Assembly (NCBI GenBank): GCA_013286835.1
Contig: JABDEZ010000005.1
Span: 1-60,525, forward strand
Direction of reading: 5' to 3'
Length of the DNA: 60,525 bases
Source of the DNA: Bacteroidota bacterium
Lineage (GTDB): Bacteria; Bacteroidota; Bacteroidia; Chitinophagales; Chitinophagaceae
Shown here: positions 16,686 to 25,264 of the stretch, piece after piece
How the letters are laid out: each line of letters begins with the position of its first letter
Position numbering within the stretch: the first letter of the stretch is position 1
Notes under the pieces: model-generated
The model's database searches: none
What the model saw: the letters and a program-made list of their open reading frames with translations, nothing else
Told to the model about the DNA's origin: nothing
Made by a program: the position numbers and the translations under genes

Positions 16686-17957
16686 ATGTTGCCAATACAT
16701 TTATTCCGGCAGAACAAGGAACTGATACTGGAAGGACTTAAGAAAAAGAATTTTAAAGAGCCGGAACTGGTTGACCAGATTATTGCCATAGACGAGCGCC
16801 GTCGTCAACTACAGGTTGAGAACGATAACATTGCTGGCTTTATCAATAGTGCATCAAAAAACATAGGCCAGTTAATGGCCAAAGGCAATAAAGAAGAAGC
16901 TGAAGGGCTGAAGGCGGAAGTGGCAACAAAGAAAGATGCCGCAAAGGATATAGCCCAGCGCCTGGCCGAGCTGGAAACTGAGCAGCACGATGCACTGATA
17001 AAACTGCCTAACCTGCCACATAGCAGTGTGCCATTTGGCAAAACACCCGAAGAAAATGAAGTGGTACGTACCGGCGGCTCAACTCCCGACCTTAGTGCAC
17101 AAAAACTACCCCATTGGGAGCTGGCTGCTAAATATGGTCTTATAGACTTTGAACTGGGTAACAAGCTTACCGGCAGTGGCTTTCCTGTTTACATGGGCCA
17201 AGGTGCAAAACTACAGCGCGCACTCATTAGCTATTTTTTAAGTTACAACATAGATGCAGGGTACAAAGAGTATTATCCTCCTTACATGGTAAATGAGGCC
17301 AGCGCTTATGGCACAGGCCAGTTACCTGATAAAGAAGGGCAGATGTACCATGCTACGGCCGATAATTTTTACCTCATACCCACTGCCGAAGTTCCGGTAA
17401 CCAATATTTACCGCGATACCATCATTGCCGAGCATGAGCTGCCGGTAAAGATGACTGCCTACACACCGTGCTTTCGCAGGGAGGCTGGCAGCTATGGCAA
17501 AGATGTACGTGGCCTCAACCGCTTGCATCAGTTCGATAAGGTGGAGATAGTACAAATAGTACAACCCGATAACAGCTATGACGCTTTGGAAGGTATGGTA
17601 GCACATGTAGAACTGCTTTTGGTAGAATTAGGATTAGAATATCGCATCCTGAGGCTTTGCGGCGGCGATATGAGTTTCACCAGTGCGCTTACTTACGACT
17701 TTGAAGTATATAGTGCAGCACAGGAACGTTGGCTTGAGGTGAGTTCTGTATCCAACTTCGAGAATTTCCAGGCCAATCGTATGAAGATACGTTACAAGGA
17801 TGCTGGTGGAAAACCTCAGCTGGTGCACTCATTAAATGGTAGCTCACTTGCGCTGCCACGTATTGTTGCCTGCCTGCTCGAAAACCATCAAACACCCGAT
17901 GGTATTAAGATACCTGCAGCGCTGCAACCATTTTTCGGAAAAGAAATGATCAACTAA
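16686..17957 (+). CDS. serS: Seryl-tRNA synthetase
   Basis: 423 residues from ATG 16686 (MLPIHLFRQNKE). The N-terminal ~110 residues form the antiparallel coiled-coil arm that grips the long variable arm of tRNA-Ser ('NDNIAGFINSASKNIGQLMAKGNKEEAEGLK'). The class II core follows, with motif 2 'TPCFRREAGSYGKDVRGLNR' shortened here and motif 3 'GSSLALPRIVACLLENHQ'. 'TAEVPVTNIYRD' is the serine-binding TxE loop. It charges tRNA-Ser (and tRNA-Sec where present) with serine in the cytosol. The DUF4293 gene starts 27 bp later and is probably cotranscribed. Confidence 0.97.
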   Translation: MLPIHLFRQNKELILEGLKKKNFKEPELVDQIIAIDERRRQLQVENDNIAGFINSASKNIGQLMAKGNKEEAEGLKAEVATKKDAAKDIAQRLAELETEQHDALIKLPNLPHSSVPFGKTPEENEVVRTGGSTPDLSAQKLPHWELAAKYGLIDFELGNKLTGSGFPVYMGQGAKLQRALISYFLSYNIDAGYKEYYPPYMVNEASAYGTGQLPDKEGQMYHATADNFYLIPTAEVPVTNIYRDTIIAEHELPVKMTAYTPCFRREAGSYGKDVRGLNRLHQFDKVEIVQIVQPDNSYDALEGMVAHVELLLVELGLEYRILRLCGGDMSFTSALTYDFEVYSAAQERWLEVSSVSNFENFQANRMKIRYKDAGGKPQLVHSLNGSSLALPRIVACLLENHQTPDGIKIPAALQPFFGKEMIN

Positions 17958-17984
17958 CAATTGTAAAAACCTAAAAGACATTTT

Positions 17985-18422
17985 ATGATACAACGTATCC
18001 AGTCGGTATGGCTACTAATAGCCGCACTGCTTACAGCAGGCCTCTTCGGTTTTGATATGTACCATGCACACACACTCGTAAATGGTGTGGATACATTGGT
18101 AGAGATAAGAGTGAACAATGATTACTTGCAGCTACTGCTTGCTTTGATCATTACTTTATTGCCTTTTGCAGCAATTTTCATGTTCAAGAACCGAAAGCGT
18201 CAACAAAATCTTATTATGCTTACCCTGGTACTCACCTTGGGTTTCCTTGCCTATATGGTTATAAAAGTCACAAATCTTAATAATCAGGTACCTCAGCCTA
18301 CCAAGGGTTCCTATTGGATAGGTGCAGTATTGCCGGTTATATCAATGGTGTTTCTTATCATGGCCAACAACGGAATAAAGAAAGACGAAAAATTGGTGAA
18401 ATCTTTAGACAGGCTGCGATAA
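17985..18422 (+). CDS. DUF4293 family membrane protein
   Basis: 145 residues with four hydrophobic helices: 'SVWLLIAALLTAGLFGF', 'LLLALIITLLPFAAIFMF', 'LIMLTLVLTLGFLAYMVI' and 'WIGAVLPVISMVFLIMA'. The start 'MIQRIQSVWLL' is typical of the Bacteroidota DUF4293 family, found as a short inner membrane protein of unknown role. It follows serS by 27 bp. Its last three codons and the stop codon are part of the terminator hairpin. Confidence 0.88.
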   Translation: MIQRIQSVWLLIAALLTAGLFGFDMYHAHTLVNGVDTLVEIRVNNDYLQLLLALIITLLPFAAIFMFKNRKRQQNLIMLTLVLTLGFLAYMVIKVTNLNNQVPQPTKGSYWIGAVLPVISMVFLIMANNGIKKDEKLVKSLDRLR

Positions 18423-18436
18423 CGCAGCCTTTATTT
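18411..18436. terminator. Terminator built on the end of the DUF4293 gene
   Basis: AGGCTGCG / CGCAGCCT with an ATAA loop, followed by TTATTTTTT. The stop codon TAA lies in the loop. The convergent TfoX-like gene ends at 18431, so both genes share this 8-bp stem. Confidence 0.85.
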
Positions 18437-18775
18437 TTTCTTCTTGGGTGCTGCTTTGGCCTCTTTATTAAAGTCTAGTGCCAGGGTCACCCAATGCTGT
18501 AGTTTGGTTGTAGTGTTCAGCACCTCTTCGCTTACATACACAAAGCCTTTCATCACCTTACCCCCATGCACCATAGGTTCGCAGCTGGGTTGTTCTATTG
18601 ATTCTTCAAAATTTGTGGGCGATATGCGCACCATTATCCTGTCCTTGCCTACACTCACGCACATTTTTCCGTTCACCATAAAGGTCACGCCGCTAAACAT
18701 CACCTTTTCTTCTACATCATAGTTTGTTGCTGCTATCAGTTCTCTTACACGGGCTGCAAGTGCTTCATTGTACAT
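18431..18775 (-). CDS. TfoX/Sxy N-terminal domain protein
   Basis: 114 residues, a single TfoX_N domain: 'EEKVMFSGVTFMVNGKMCVSVGKDRIMVRI' is the characteristic 'K.MFGG..fmvnGkm' core and 'MKGFVYVSEEVLNTTTKLQHWVTLALDF' the ending helix. A Lys-rich tail 'KAAPKKKK' follows. In gamma-proteobacteria Sxy/TfoX activates competence genes with CRP, but most stand-alone TfoX_N proteins in other phyla have no known function. It starts 16 bp after an outer membrane protein gene and may share its promoter. Confidence 0.9.
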   Translation of the reverse strand: MYNEALAARVRELIAATNYDVEEKVMFSGVTFMVNGKMCVSVGKDRIMVRISPTNFEESIEQPSCEPMVHGGKVMKGFVYVSEEVLNTTTKLQHWVTLALDFNKEAKAAPKKKK

Positions 18776-18791
18776 ATGTGGTGTTTAAAAG

Positions 18792-19541
18792 TTATTCGTA
18801 GCGGCTATCCTTTTTCTTCCAGAATATTATTTCCTTACCCAGCAGGTAGTGTAGCGTAATGTAGAAGGTAGGTATAATGGCATGGCCGCTCAGGTAAGTG
18901 CTATACGCTACCGTTTTCTGCAGATTATAGTCCTCAACCGTCAGGTGATAATAGTTGTCGTTTTGCAGGAAGATGATGTACTGGAAGTTTAGCCCAAGGC
19001 TCATGTACAGCTTCTGGTTCACCGCATCTCCATACACATACTCCATACCCAGTCCTATAGATGGGAAGATCTTGGTGATGTTAGATACAGAATCTATATT
19101 GATATTGCTGGCTTCCCCACCTTTGCCCGATAGTGTTGCTCCCGCCCTGGCATAGTCCATAAAGCCAATACCGCCAATAATGTATAAAGAGTTTTGGTTG
19201 TTGAAGGTGATTACATAGTTACCATTCAGCATCACATTTTGGTAGTTAAAATTTTCGCATGCCACATTTGTGCCTATCTGTTGCAGGGGTAGCCGGGTGC
19301 GGCCAAAAGTATAGTTAAGTGTGGGGAAGAACTGTGTGCCTTGTGGCTTGTAACTCACGCCCAGTCTCACACCAAAGCTGATCTGCCCATAGTTAAGGCG
19401 TTGGTTATATTTGTTAAACATCAGCGGGTAGCTCATATCTATACCAGAAGATACCTCTACCTGTGCATTACATACTGGCAATGCTGCTATCATCAACATT
19501 AAAACGAGCAGCCAAAGCCTTATTGTTTTTCTTGTCCTCAT
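18792..19541 (-). CDS. Outer membrane beta-barrel protein
   Basis: 249 residues with a signal peptide ('LLVLMLMIAALPVCNA') and then alternating amphipathic strands ending in aromatic residues ('QISFGVRLGVSYKPQGTQFF', 'NSLYIIGGIGFMDYA', 'KLYMSLGLNFQYIIF', 'TFYITLHYLLG'), as in small outer membrane barrels of the OmpA/PorT type. No OmpA peptidoglycan domain follows. Function unknown. A full promoter (TTTG-N22-TAAGTTTG) is visible upstream. Confidence 0.78.
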   Translation of the reverse strand: MRTRKTIRLWLLVLMLMIAALPVCNAQVEVSSGIDMSYPLMFNKYNQRLNYGQISFGVRLGVSYKPQGTQFFPTLNYTFGRTRLPLQQIGTNVACENFNYQNVMLNGNYVITFNNQNSLYIIGGIGFMDYARAGATLSGKGGEASNINIDSVSNITKIFPSIGLGMEYVYGDAVNQKLYMSLGLNFQYIIFLQNDNYYHLTVEDYNLQKTVAYSTYLSGHAIIPTFYITLHYLLGKEIIFWKKKDSRYE

Positions 19542-19565
19542 TGGGTCTGGTTTGCTAAAACAAGG

Positions 19566-19600
19566 GCAAACTTAGCACTAATAACACATTTTGGGACAAA
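19566..19600 (-). promoter_or_regulatory. Bacteroidota promoter TTTG-N22-TAAGTTTGC
   Basis: On the minus strand the -33 TTTG (19597-19600) and -7 TAAGTTTGC (19566-19574) are 22 bp apart. They precede the outer membrane protein start codon at 19541 by 25 bp. This is the best two-part primary promoter in the window. Confidence 0.65.
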
Positions 19601-19658
19601 GAAAGTATGTCGCCAAAAAACTATTAGCGGCAAAAAATAAACGTAAAGGCCAAAATGA

Positions 19659-19859
19659 TCAAATATTATAGGTGTGCATGTAGTAGGTGATGAGTTTATT
19701 AATGTATTCTTCTACTTGTTCAGTAGAATTGCCTACAATGGCAACAACCTCTTTCAGCAACTTTTCAGTAACACCGAAATAGTTTGTCCAGTAATCTAAA
19801 AGCTGTTGTTGTGAGAGGTCAACGATAGCGTTATCGATAGAATTTTTTTGTATCGTCAT
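19659..19859 (-). CDS. DUF3606-like small protein
   Basis: 66 residues. The segment 'LLDYWTNYFGVTEKLLKEVVAIVGNSTEQVEEYI' matches the DUF3606 pattern (YWTKKFGV....L..AV..VGNS...V..YL), a small helical domain of unknown function found singly in many bacteria. It is cytosolic with no signal sequence. It stands alone, 117 bp upstream of the outer membrane protein gene. Confidence 0.75.
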   Translation of the reverse strand: MTIQKNSIDNAIVDLSQQQLLDYWTNYFGVTEKLLKEVVAIVGNSTEQVEEYINKLITYYMHTYNI

Positions 19860-20061
19860 CGCTTTTTAGTTTCTGTAGGTTCCCTTTTTATTTCTTTGTT
19901 ATTGATTGGTTAATACAGGTGAAATTACAGCACTAAAATTAAAAAAAGTGTTATTGCATTAATTTATTGTAAAAAATTATAATGGGTTGTACTTAAAGGA
20001 TTTATACATTGTCATCTCAACTCATTGGAAGATATTCCAGCATTGTTTTATATAATTTGTG

Positions 20062-20367
20062 CTATTCTTTCACAAGCTTTACCACCTGCGCACTGCCACT
20101 TTCACTCACCACTTTCACAAAATATATTCCCGCAGCAAAAATGTTCATATCAATAGTTGTTGTAGCAGATGCGCCAAAATTGTACTGGGCAGCTAACAAT
20201 GTTCTACCCATAATATCGCAGATGGTAATTGTTGTATTAGTCTTCAGGCTTGGGGCAGAAAGTCTAACTATACCAGTAGTAGGATTAGGATATACAGAAA
20301 CAGTTGAAGGCGCATTACTAATGCCCGGGGTCGCTAGTTTGTAAGGATGCGCTACTACAGCTGACAA
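20062..20367 (-). pseudogene. Orphan T9SS C-terminal sorting domain, gene remnant
   Basis: About 100 codons encode a complete type A sorting domain: 'VSVYPNPTTGIVRLSAPS', 'ITICDIMGRTLLAAQ', 'FAAGIYFVKVVSESGSAQVVKLVKE'. There is no ATG, no signal peptide and no passenger domain: the frame opens with a TTG one codon from an in-frame TAA at 20374-20376. A hairpin array begins immediately upstream. I read this as the 3' remnant of a secreted protein gene cut off by repeat insertion or deletion. It is unlikely to be functional because sorting domains need a Sec signal. Confidence 0.65.
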
Positions 20368-20389
20368 TATAGATTATATACCCCTCTCG

Positions 20390-20500
20390 TACTCGTTTAT
20401 AACGAGTATGCCCCGGTTTGGCGTTTGCAACGCCTGTGAAACATTCCACACCGTGGAACGGTGCATATCTTCTTTACTAAAATACCGATTACCCATGGTA
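20390..20500. repeat. Array of short hairpins with 3-nt loops
   Basis: Three perfect hairpins follow each other: TACTCGTT-TAT-AACGAGTA (20390-20408), GGCGTT-TGC-AACGCC (20420-20434) and TTCCAC-ACC-GTGGAA (20444-20458). A weaker fourth, TACC-CAT-GGTA, lies at 20490-20500. Centres of the first three are about 25-28 nt apart. All differ in sequence but share the design of 6-8 bp arms with a triplet loop. No coding potential. Confidence 0.6.
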
Positions 20501-20591
20501 CCTTGCACTCGCATATATAACCTGTAAACCCTCGCGTCAGCAGGGCACAGTATAAAATATTCGCTCAGTTCTTAAAAATCGCTAACTAAAT

Positions 20592-20732
20592 AAATGTCTC
20601 TTAACAGACATTTTAAGACATTTTTAAATGTGCTTGTAAAATTTAATATAAGCTACTACAGCATGTTTCAGGCTGTATCCCAATCCAAAATGTCCGTTTC
20701 ACGAACCTTTTTTGCAACAGACATTTTACAAG
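20592..20732. repeat. AAAATGTC palindromic repeat element, copy 0
   Basis: Two hairpins, AAATGTCT-CTTAAC-AGACATTT (20592-20613) and AAAATGTCCG ... CAGACATTTT (20687-20727), are 73 bp apart. The wording (TTAAGACATT next to one stem, CAACAGACATTTTA in the other) matches the reverse complement of the elements at 27.3-28.4 kb, though the two modules are in a different order. Confidence 0.6.
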
Positions 20733-20777
20733 CTCCTCTCCTTTTTTCAAGGAGGAGTGGCCAACGGCCGGGGTGGT
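20733..20777. repeat. Double-hairpin intergenic repeat
   Basis: CTCCT...CTTTTTTCAAGGAGGAG and GGCCAACGGCC in direct succession, followed by GGGGTGG. This wording (GGAGGAGTGGCC..GGCCGGGGTGG) resembles a GGAGGGGTG...GGGGTGG-type intergenic repeat I have met in many Bacteroidota; that is recollection, not a search. Confidence 0.45.
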
Positions 20778-20981
20778 TACAATTGCAAAGTCTTGAAAAT
20801 GAAGGGGGCTATATTTCACAATTCAAATCGGACAGCATCGGACAGGATAAGACAGCTAAAAAAAATGCATATTATCTGCCATAAAGCATTTCAGTCACAA
20901 GAATCAAGCAGCCTGTCCGGTTTTCGTTTTAAATCGGACAGGACATCTGCCTTTTTTCAGCTGTTGAAAAAGGATAAAAAA
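20778..20981. other. Intergenic stretch with an inverted CCTGTCCG repeat
   Basis: No gene seen. CCTGTCCG (20912-20919) and CGGACAGG (20935-20942) form an 8-bp stem with a 15-nt loop, and CGGACAG occurs twice more at 20831-20842. It lies just beyond the stop of the B12-binding gene on the minus strand. Confidence 0.4.
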
Positions 20982-21407
20982 CTAAAACAGCTCCTTGCGA
21001 TGCTCATGCACCCAGCCGTTTATGTATTCAGCTATGTCTGCGGTAGGTGAGCTGGGGCCAAATAGCTTACCGGTCCCCATAGTGTTCAGTTGCTCCATAT
21101 CCTCTTCTGGTATGATGCCACCACCCGTAAGCAGCACATTATCCAGTCCCTTTTCCTTCATCAGGTTTATGATCTTGGGGAACACGGTCATATGGGCGCC
21201 GCTGAGTATGCTTATGCCAATAGCGTCAGCATCTTCTTGCAGGGCAGTTGCTACCACCATTTCAGGGGTCTGGCGCAGGCCGGTATATATTACCTCCATC
21301 CCGGCATCGCGCAAGGCGGTGGCTATAACTTTGGCACCCCTGTCGTGGCCATCCAGTCCCACCTTGGCTACCACTACCCTTATTGGCCTTTGTGCATTAT
21401 CACTCAT
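20982..21407 (-). CDS. Cobalamin B12-binding domain protein (methylmalonyl-CoA mutase small-domain type)
   Basis: 141 residues forming only the B12-binding Rossmann-like domain. The base-off/His-on motif DxHxxG is present as D19-G-H21-D-R-G24, followed by 'AISILSGAH'-like '[11 protein letters not shown]' and '[10 protein letters not shown]', the usual Ser and Gly-rich loops that hold the nucleotide tail. Sequence is of the mutase C-terminal subfamily. It has no catalytic TIM barrel, so it must pair with a separate large subunit, which is not in this window, or act as a B12 carrier. A promoter-like TACTTTTG lies upstream. Confidence 0.93.
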   Translation of the reverse strand: MSDNAQRPIRVVVAKVGLDGHDRGAKVIATALRDAGMEVIYTGLRQTPEMVVATALQEDADAIGISILSGAHMTVFPKIINLMKEKGLDNVLLTGGGIIPEEDMEQLNTMGTGKLFGPSSPTADIAEYINGWVHEHRKELF

Positions 21408-21451
21408 AGCTTTTTAGAAAATATATATACTGTCACCATTAAGGTGGGCAA

Positions 21452-21459
21452 CAAAAGTA
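21452..21459 (-). promoter_or_regulatory. -7 promoter element TACTTTTG for the B12-binding gene
   Basis: An exact TAnnTTTG match on the minus strand, 45 bp upstream of the start at 21407. No -33 element is evident. Confidence 0.4.
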
Positions 21460-21528
21460 AGAATTTATAGTGCTTCATACTAAAACCTTTTATATTTAGG
21501 TTATAGTTCGTTATAAAACCTTTAACCT

Positions 21529-22245
21529 ATGAAAAAATATATCCTTTTATGCAGCGCAGTATTATTTACCCTGCAGGCCACCGCTCAGAATGGCTTCTTT
21601 TTACAACCCATAGCATCAACAGGGTTTAGCAAAACAGTGGTACATAATTTTGGCGGTCAACCCGATTACAAAAATGTTACAAGTACTAACTTTTCCTTTG
21701 GCATAGGTTACAAACTTAATAAATGGCGCTTTGCCACAGGCATAAGTTACCTACGCACAGGCAACAGTATAGACCTGACATTTGCAACATTTGACCCCCT
21801 TACAGGAACGCTAACTGGCATTCAACATCGAACGCAATGCTATTATTTCCATCACCTGGTTGTTCCTGTTACCGCAGGCTATCAGTTAAATTTGTCCCGC
21901 AAGTTGAGCCTGGTGCCAACGCTGGGGGCAGAATTATCCTATAATATAGATGAAAAAGAAACGCTCACTGGTTATCCCGATAGAACAATGTCCAATGAAT
22001 CATTTAACAACAATTACCACAGGGTAAGTCTGTGGGCCACAGCTAATGTTCATTTGGAGTATGCCGTGGGTAAAACGCTATCAATTTTTGCCGGCCCGTC
22101 TGCCCATGTAATGTTAAGTAATATGTACAAAGTACCTGCTGGTGCCCCGTACAATGCTACCCAGCATAATAATGCTTACCTGTTTGATGCCGGGGTACTA
22201 TGGTTTTTCCACAAAAAAGTAAAGACTGAAACTAAGGTTCAGTAA
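21529..22245 (+). CDS. Outer membrane beta-barrel protein
   Basis: 238 residues with a signal peptide ('YILLCSAVLFTLQATAQ') and strands of alternating polarity ('FSFGIGYKLNKWRFATGISYLR', 'VVPVTAGYQLNLSRKLSLVPTLGAEL', 'TANVHLEYAVGKTLSIFAGPSAHVM', 'YLFDAGVLWFF'), consistent with an eight-stranded porin-like barrel of the Bacteroidota outer membrane. It ends with a basic tail after the aromatic 'WFFHKK'. No ligand can be inferred. It stands alone ahead of glnS with 63 bp between. Confidence 0.78.
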   Translation: MKKYILLCSAVLFTLQATAQNGFFLQPIASTGFSKTVVHNFGGQPDYKNVTSTNFSFGIGYKLNKWRFATGISYLRTGNSIDLTFATFDPLTGTLTGIQHRTQCYYFHHLVVPVTAGYQLNLSRKLSLVPTLGAELSYNIDEKETLTGYPDRTMSNESFNNNYHRVSLWATANVHLEYAVGKTLSIFAGPSAHVMLSNMYKVPAGAPYNATQHNNAYLFDAGVLWFFHKKVKTETKVQ

Positions 22246-22293
22246 TTTAAATACAGTTTCATCCTTTGTAATCAACCTTTTAGCCCAAAAGCC

Positions 22294-22302
22294 TAACTTT
22301 GC
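22294..22302 (+). promoter_or_regulatory. -7 promoter element TAACTTTGC directly ahead of glnS
   Basis: An exact TAnnTTTGC match that ends only 6 bp before the ATG at 22309. With transcription starting about 6-8 nt downstream, the mRNA would be leaderless or nearly so. Confidence 0.6.
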
Positions 22303-22308
22303 CCCGTA

Positions 22309-23988
22309 ATGAGCGAAGAAAGATCACTAAACTTTTTAGAAGAAATAATTGAGGCTGATATTGCCGCTGGCAAGAATGATGGACATGTGCAAACACGTTT
22401 CCCACCTGAGCCTAACGGGTATCTGCATATAGGCCATGCATCGTCTATTGTGCTCAACTTTGGGTTGGCACAAAAGTACCATGGTAAGTGCAACCTCCGT
22501 TTCGATGATACAAACCCTGCAACAGAAGAAACAGAGTATGTAGAAAGCATAAAGAACGATATAAAATGGCTGCTGCAAGGCACCGGAATGAAATGGGCCA
22601 ACGAGCTTTATGCATCTGACTATTTTGAACAGATATACACATTTGCAACAGACCTCATCATGAAGGGCTTGGCTTATGTAGATGACAGCAGTGCAGAAGA
22701 AATTGCTGCTACCAAAGGGTCAACCACTGCACCTGGTACCAATAGCCCATACCGCGACAGGAGCATTGAAGAGAACCTGCAATTGTTTGCAGCTATGCGT
22801 GCCGGTAAGTATGCCGATGGTGAAAAAGTGCTGCGTGCTAAAATAGATATGGGTCATCCCAATCTACTACTACGCGATCCTGTTATATACCGCATTAAAC
22901 ATGCACATCATCACCGCACCGGCAATGCTTGGTGTATATACCCCATGTACGACTTTGCACATGGCCAAAGCGATAGCATAGAGCATATTACGCACTCTAT
23001 TTGTACACTGGAGTTTATACACCACAGGCCTTTGTACAATTGGTTTATAGAGCAGCTGGGTATCTTCCCAAGCCATCAGTACGAGTTTGCACGTCGCAAC
23101 TTGTCCTACACGGTAATGAGCAAGCGCAAACTGCTGCAGCTGGTAAACGAAAACTACGTAACAGGCTGGGATGATCCACGTATGCCTACCATAAGCGGTA
23201 TGCGCCGCCGTGGTTATACACCTGAAGCACTGCGCCAGTTTTGTGACACAATAGGTGTTGCCCGCCGCGAGAATGTGGTGGACCTTAGCCTGCTGGAATT
23301 TTGTGTGCGCGAACACCTCAACAAAAGCAGCGACCGCGTAATGGCGGTGCTTGATCCTGTGAAGCTCGTTATCACCAACTACCCTGAAGGTCAGGAAGAT
23401 TTGTTTGATGTGGAGAACAATCCAGAAGACGGTACTGGCAGTACCCGCAAGGTGCCGTTCAGCAGGGAAGTATGGATAGAGAACGAGGACTTTATGGAAG
23501 TGGCGCCCAAGAAATTCTTCCGCCTGGCACCTGGACAAATGGTGCGTTTGAAGGGTGCCTACATCATCAAATGCGATGACTTTAAGAAAGATGAGAACGG
23601 CAAAATAACAGAGATCTACTGCAGTTACCTGCCCGAAAGCAAGAGCGGTAAGGATACCAGCGGCCTGCATGTAAAAGGCACCATACACTGGGTAAGCGTA
23701 CAGCATGCACACACTGCCGAGGTAAGGATGTACGACAGGTTGTTCAGCGTAGAAGACCCCGCAACTGCTGAAGGCGACTTCAAAGACCATATCAATCCAA
23801 ATTCGATAGAAGTTTTACCGGCTGCATACATTGAGCCTTCATTGGCTACTGCAGAGGCCGGCAAACAATTCCAGTTCCTGCGCAAAGGTTACTTCTGTGT
23901 AGATAAGGATAGCCAACCGGGCAAGCTTGTGTTCAACCGCACTGTTACACTTAAAGATGCCTGGGTGAAGGAAATGAAGAAGGCATAA
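22309..23988 (+). CDS. glnS: Glutaminyl-tRNA synthetase
   Basis: 559 residues, the size of a bacterial GlnRS. Class I signatures: '[13 protein letters not shown]' with HIGH at 40-43 and 'VMSKRKL' at 269-275 as the KMSKS loop. '[13 protein letters not shown]' and the acceptor-binding '[14 protein letters not shown]'-like '[13 protein letters not shown]' are typical of GlnRS rather than GluRS. The C-terminal third is the two-part anticodon-binding beta-barrel. It attaches glutamine to tRNA-Gln, so this organism does not depend on the amidotransferase route alone. The antiporter gene starts 25 bp after. Confidence 0.97.
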   Translation: MSEERSLNFLEEIIEADIAAGKNDGHVQTRFPPEPNGYLHIGHASSIVLNFGLAQKYHGKCNLRFDDTNPATEETEYVESIKNDIKWLLQGTGMKWANELYASDYFEQIYTFATDLIMKGLAYVDDSSAEEIAATKGSTTAPGTNSPYRDRSIEENLQLFAAMRAGKYADGEKVLRAKIDMGHPNLLLRDPVIYRIKHAHHHRTGNAWCIYPMYDFAHGQSDSIEHITHSICTLEFIHHRPLYNWFIEQLGIFPSHQYEFARRNLSYTVMSKRKLLQLVNENYVTGWDDPRMPTISGMRRRGYTPEALRQFCDTIGVARRENVVDLSLLEFCVREHLNKSSDRVMAVLDPVKLVITNYPEGQEDLFDVENNPEDGTGSTRKVPFSREVWIENEDFMEVAPKKFFRLAPGQMVRLKGAYIIKCDDFKKDENGKITEIYCSYLPESKSGKDTSGLHVKGTIHWVSVQHAHTAEVRMYDRLFSVEDPATAEGDFKDHINPNSIEVLPAAYIEPSLATAEAGKQFQFLRKGYFCVDKDSQPGKLVFNRTVTLKDAWVKEMKKA

Positions 23989-24013
23989 AAGAACATACTA
24001 ACAACCACCGCAA

Positions 24014-25243
24014 ATGGCATACGAAGCATTAGTGATACTGGTATGTATTTGCGGTGTTTTTTCATACATCAATGTGCGGTTTTTAAAACTGCCTCCAACT
24101 ATTGGGGTCATGTTGCTTTCGCTGGTGCTGTCGTTATTGGTTTTGGCAGCGGGTAGCTCATTTCCATGGTTCTCTAATTTTATTGTAACACTTATTGGCG
24201 GCATAGACTTTGGAAAGCTGCTGATGAAGGTGATGCTGGGGTTTCTGCTATTTGCCGGGGCCATACATATAGATGCCACCGCATTGCGCAAGCAAATGTT
24301 ATCCGTCATTGCCTTATCTACTATAGGTACGGTGCTATCTACAGCCATCATTGCAGTTTCACTGTTCTACATGCTCCCGCTGTTCCACCTGCAGATACCA
24401 CTCATTTACTGCTTGCTGTTTGCTGCGCTCATATCCCCTACTGATCCCGTAGCGGTTTTGGCTATACTGAAAAAAGCAAAATTGCCGCAGTCGCTGGAGC
24501 TTAAGATTGCCGGAGAATCTTTGTTTAATGATGGTGTGGCTGTGGTCATATTTGTAAGTCTTTTAGAGATCTCGCAGATCGGTTACGACAAGTTGAGCGC
24601 AGGCACCATCGCACTTTCATTTTTGCGAGAGGCTGGTGGTGGCCTGTTATATGGCGCCTTTCTGGGCTACCTGGGTTACTGGGCCATACGCACTATTGAT
24701 AATTACCAGGTAGAAGTGCTTATTACCATAGGGACTGTAATGGGTGGCTACTTTATTGCTGATCTTATTCATGTATCGGGCCCGCTGGCCATGGTAGTGG
24801 CAGGTATCATTTTAGGGAATAAAGCCCGTAAATCGGGTATGTCTGACATATCGATGGATTACACTGGAAAATTTTGGGAACTGATGGATGAGATACTCAA
24901 TGCTATACTATTCCTACTGGTAGGGTTTGAAATGCTGGTGATTAAAATGGATGGCCCATTACTTTTAGCTGGTTGTGCAGTTATAGTTATTGCGCTGCTG
25001 GCGCGCTGGCTATCAGTAGCGCTGCCCATATCGATACTAAGCCTGGGTATGAAGTTTGAAAAGAATGTTATAGGCATACTTACCTGGGGTGGTTTGCGCG
25101 GTGGGTTGTCAATTGCACTGGCACTCTCACTACCACAAAATGCATGGCACGACCCTTTGCTGGCAATAACCTATATTGTCGTAGTATTTTCTATCGCAGT
25201 ACAAGGGTTTAGCCTGATAAAGTTTAGCCACAAGTTATTGTAG
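24014..25243 (+). CDS. Cation:proton antiporter (NhaP/CPA1 type)
   Basis: 409 residues with about twelve hydrophobic helices. Core motifs of CPA1 exchangers are seen: 'SPTDPVAVLAILKKAKLP' (TM5 region), 'GESLFNDGVAVVIF' with the Asn-Asp pair of the ion site, and 'WGGLRGGLSIALALSLP' near the end. It should exchange Na+ (or K+) for H+ across the inner membrane. No cytoplasmic TrkA or cNMP domain follows. The gene starts 25 bp after glnS and is probably cotranscribed with it. Confidence 0.92.
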   Translation: MAYEALVILVCICGVFSYINVRFLKLPPTIGVMLLSLVLSLLVLAAGSSFPWFSNFIVTLIGGIDFGKLLMKVMLGFLLFAGAIHIDATALRKQMLSVIALSTIGTVLSTAIIAVSLFYMLPLFHLQIPLIYCLLFAALISPTDPVAVLAILKKAKLPQSLELKIAGESLFNDGVAVVIFVSLLEISQIGYDKLSAGTIALSFLREAGGGLLYGAFLGYLGYWAIRTIDNYQVEVLITIGTVMGGYFIADLIHVSGPLAMVVAGIILGNKARKSGMSDISMDYTGKFWELMDEILNAILFLLVGFEMLVIKMDGPLLLAGCAVIVIALLARWLSVALPISILSLGMKFEKNVIGILTWGGLRGGLSIALALSLPQNAWHDPLLAITYIVVVFSIAVQGFSLIKFSHKLL

Positions 25244-25264
25244 TCACCTTACCAGCCTATAGTT

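Noticed and set aside
22870-23790. 306-residue minus-strand ORF inside glnS
   Set aside because: Antisense shadow of a clear GlnRS gene; translation is rich in Cys, His and Tyr with no family likeness.
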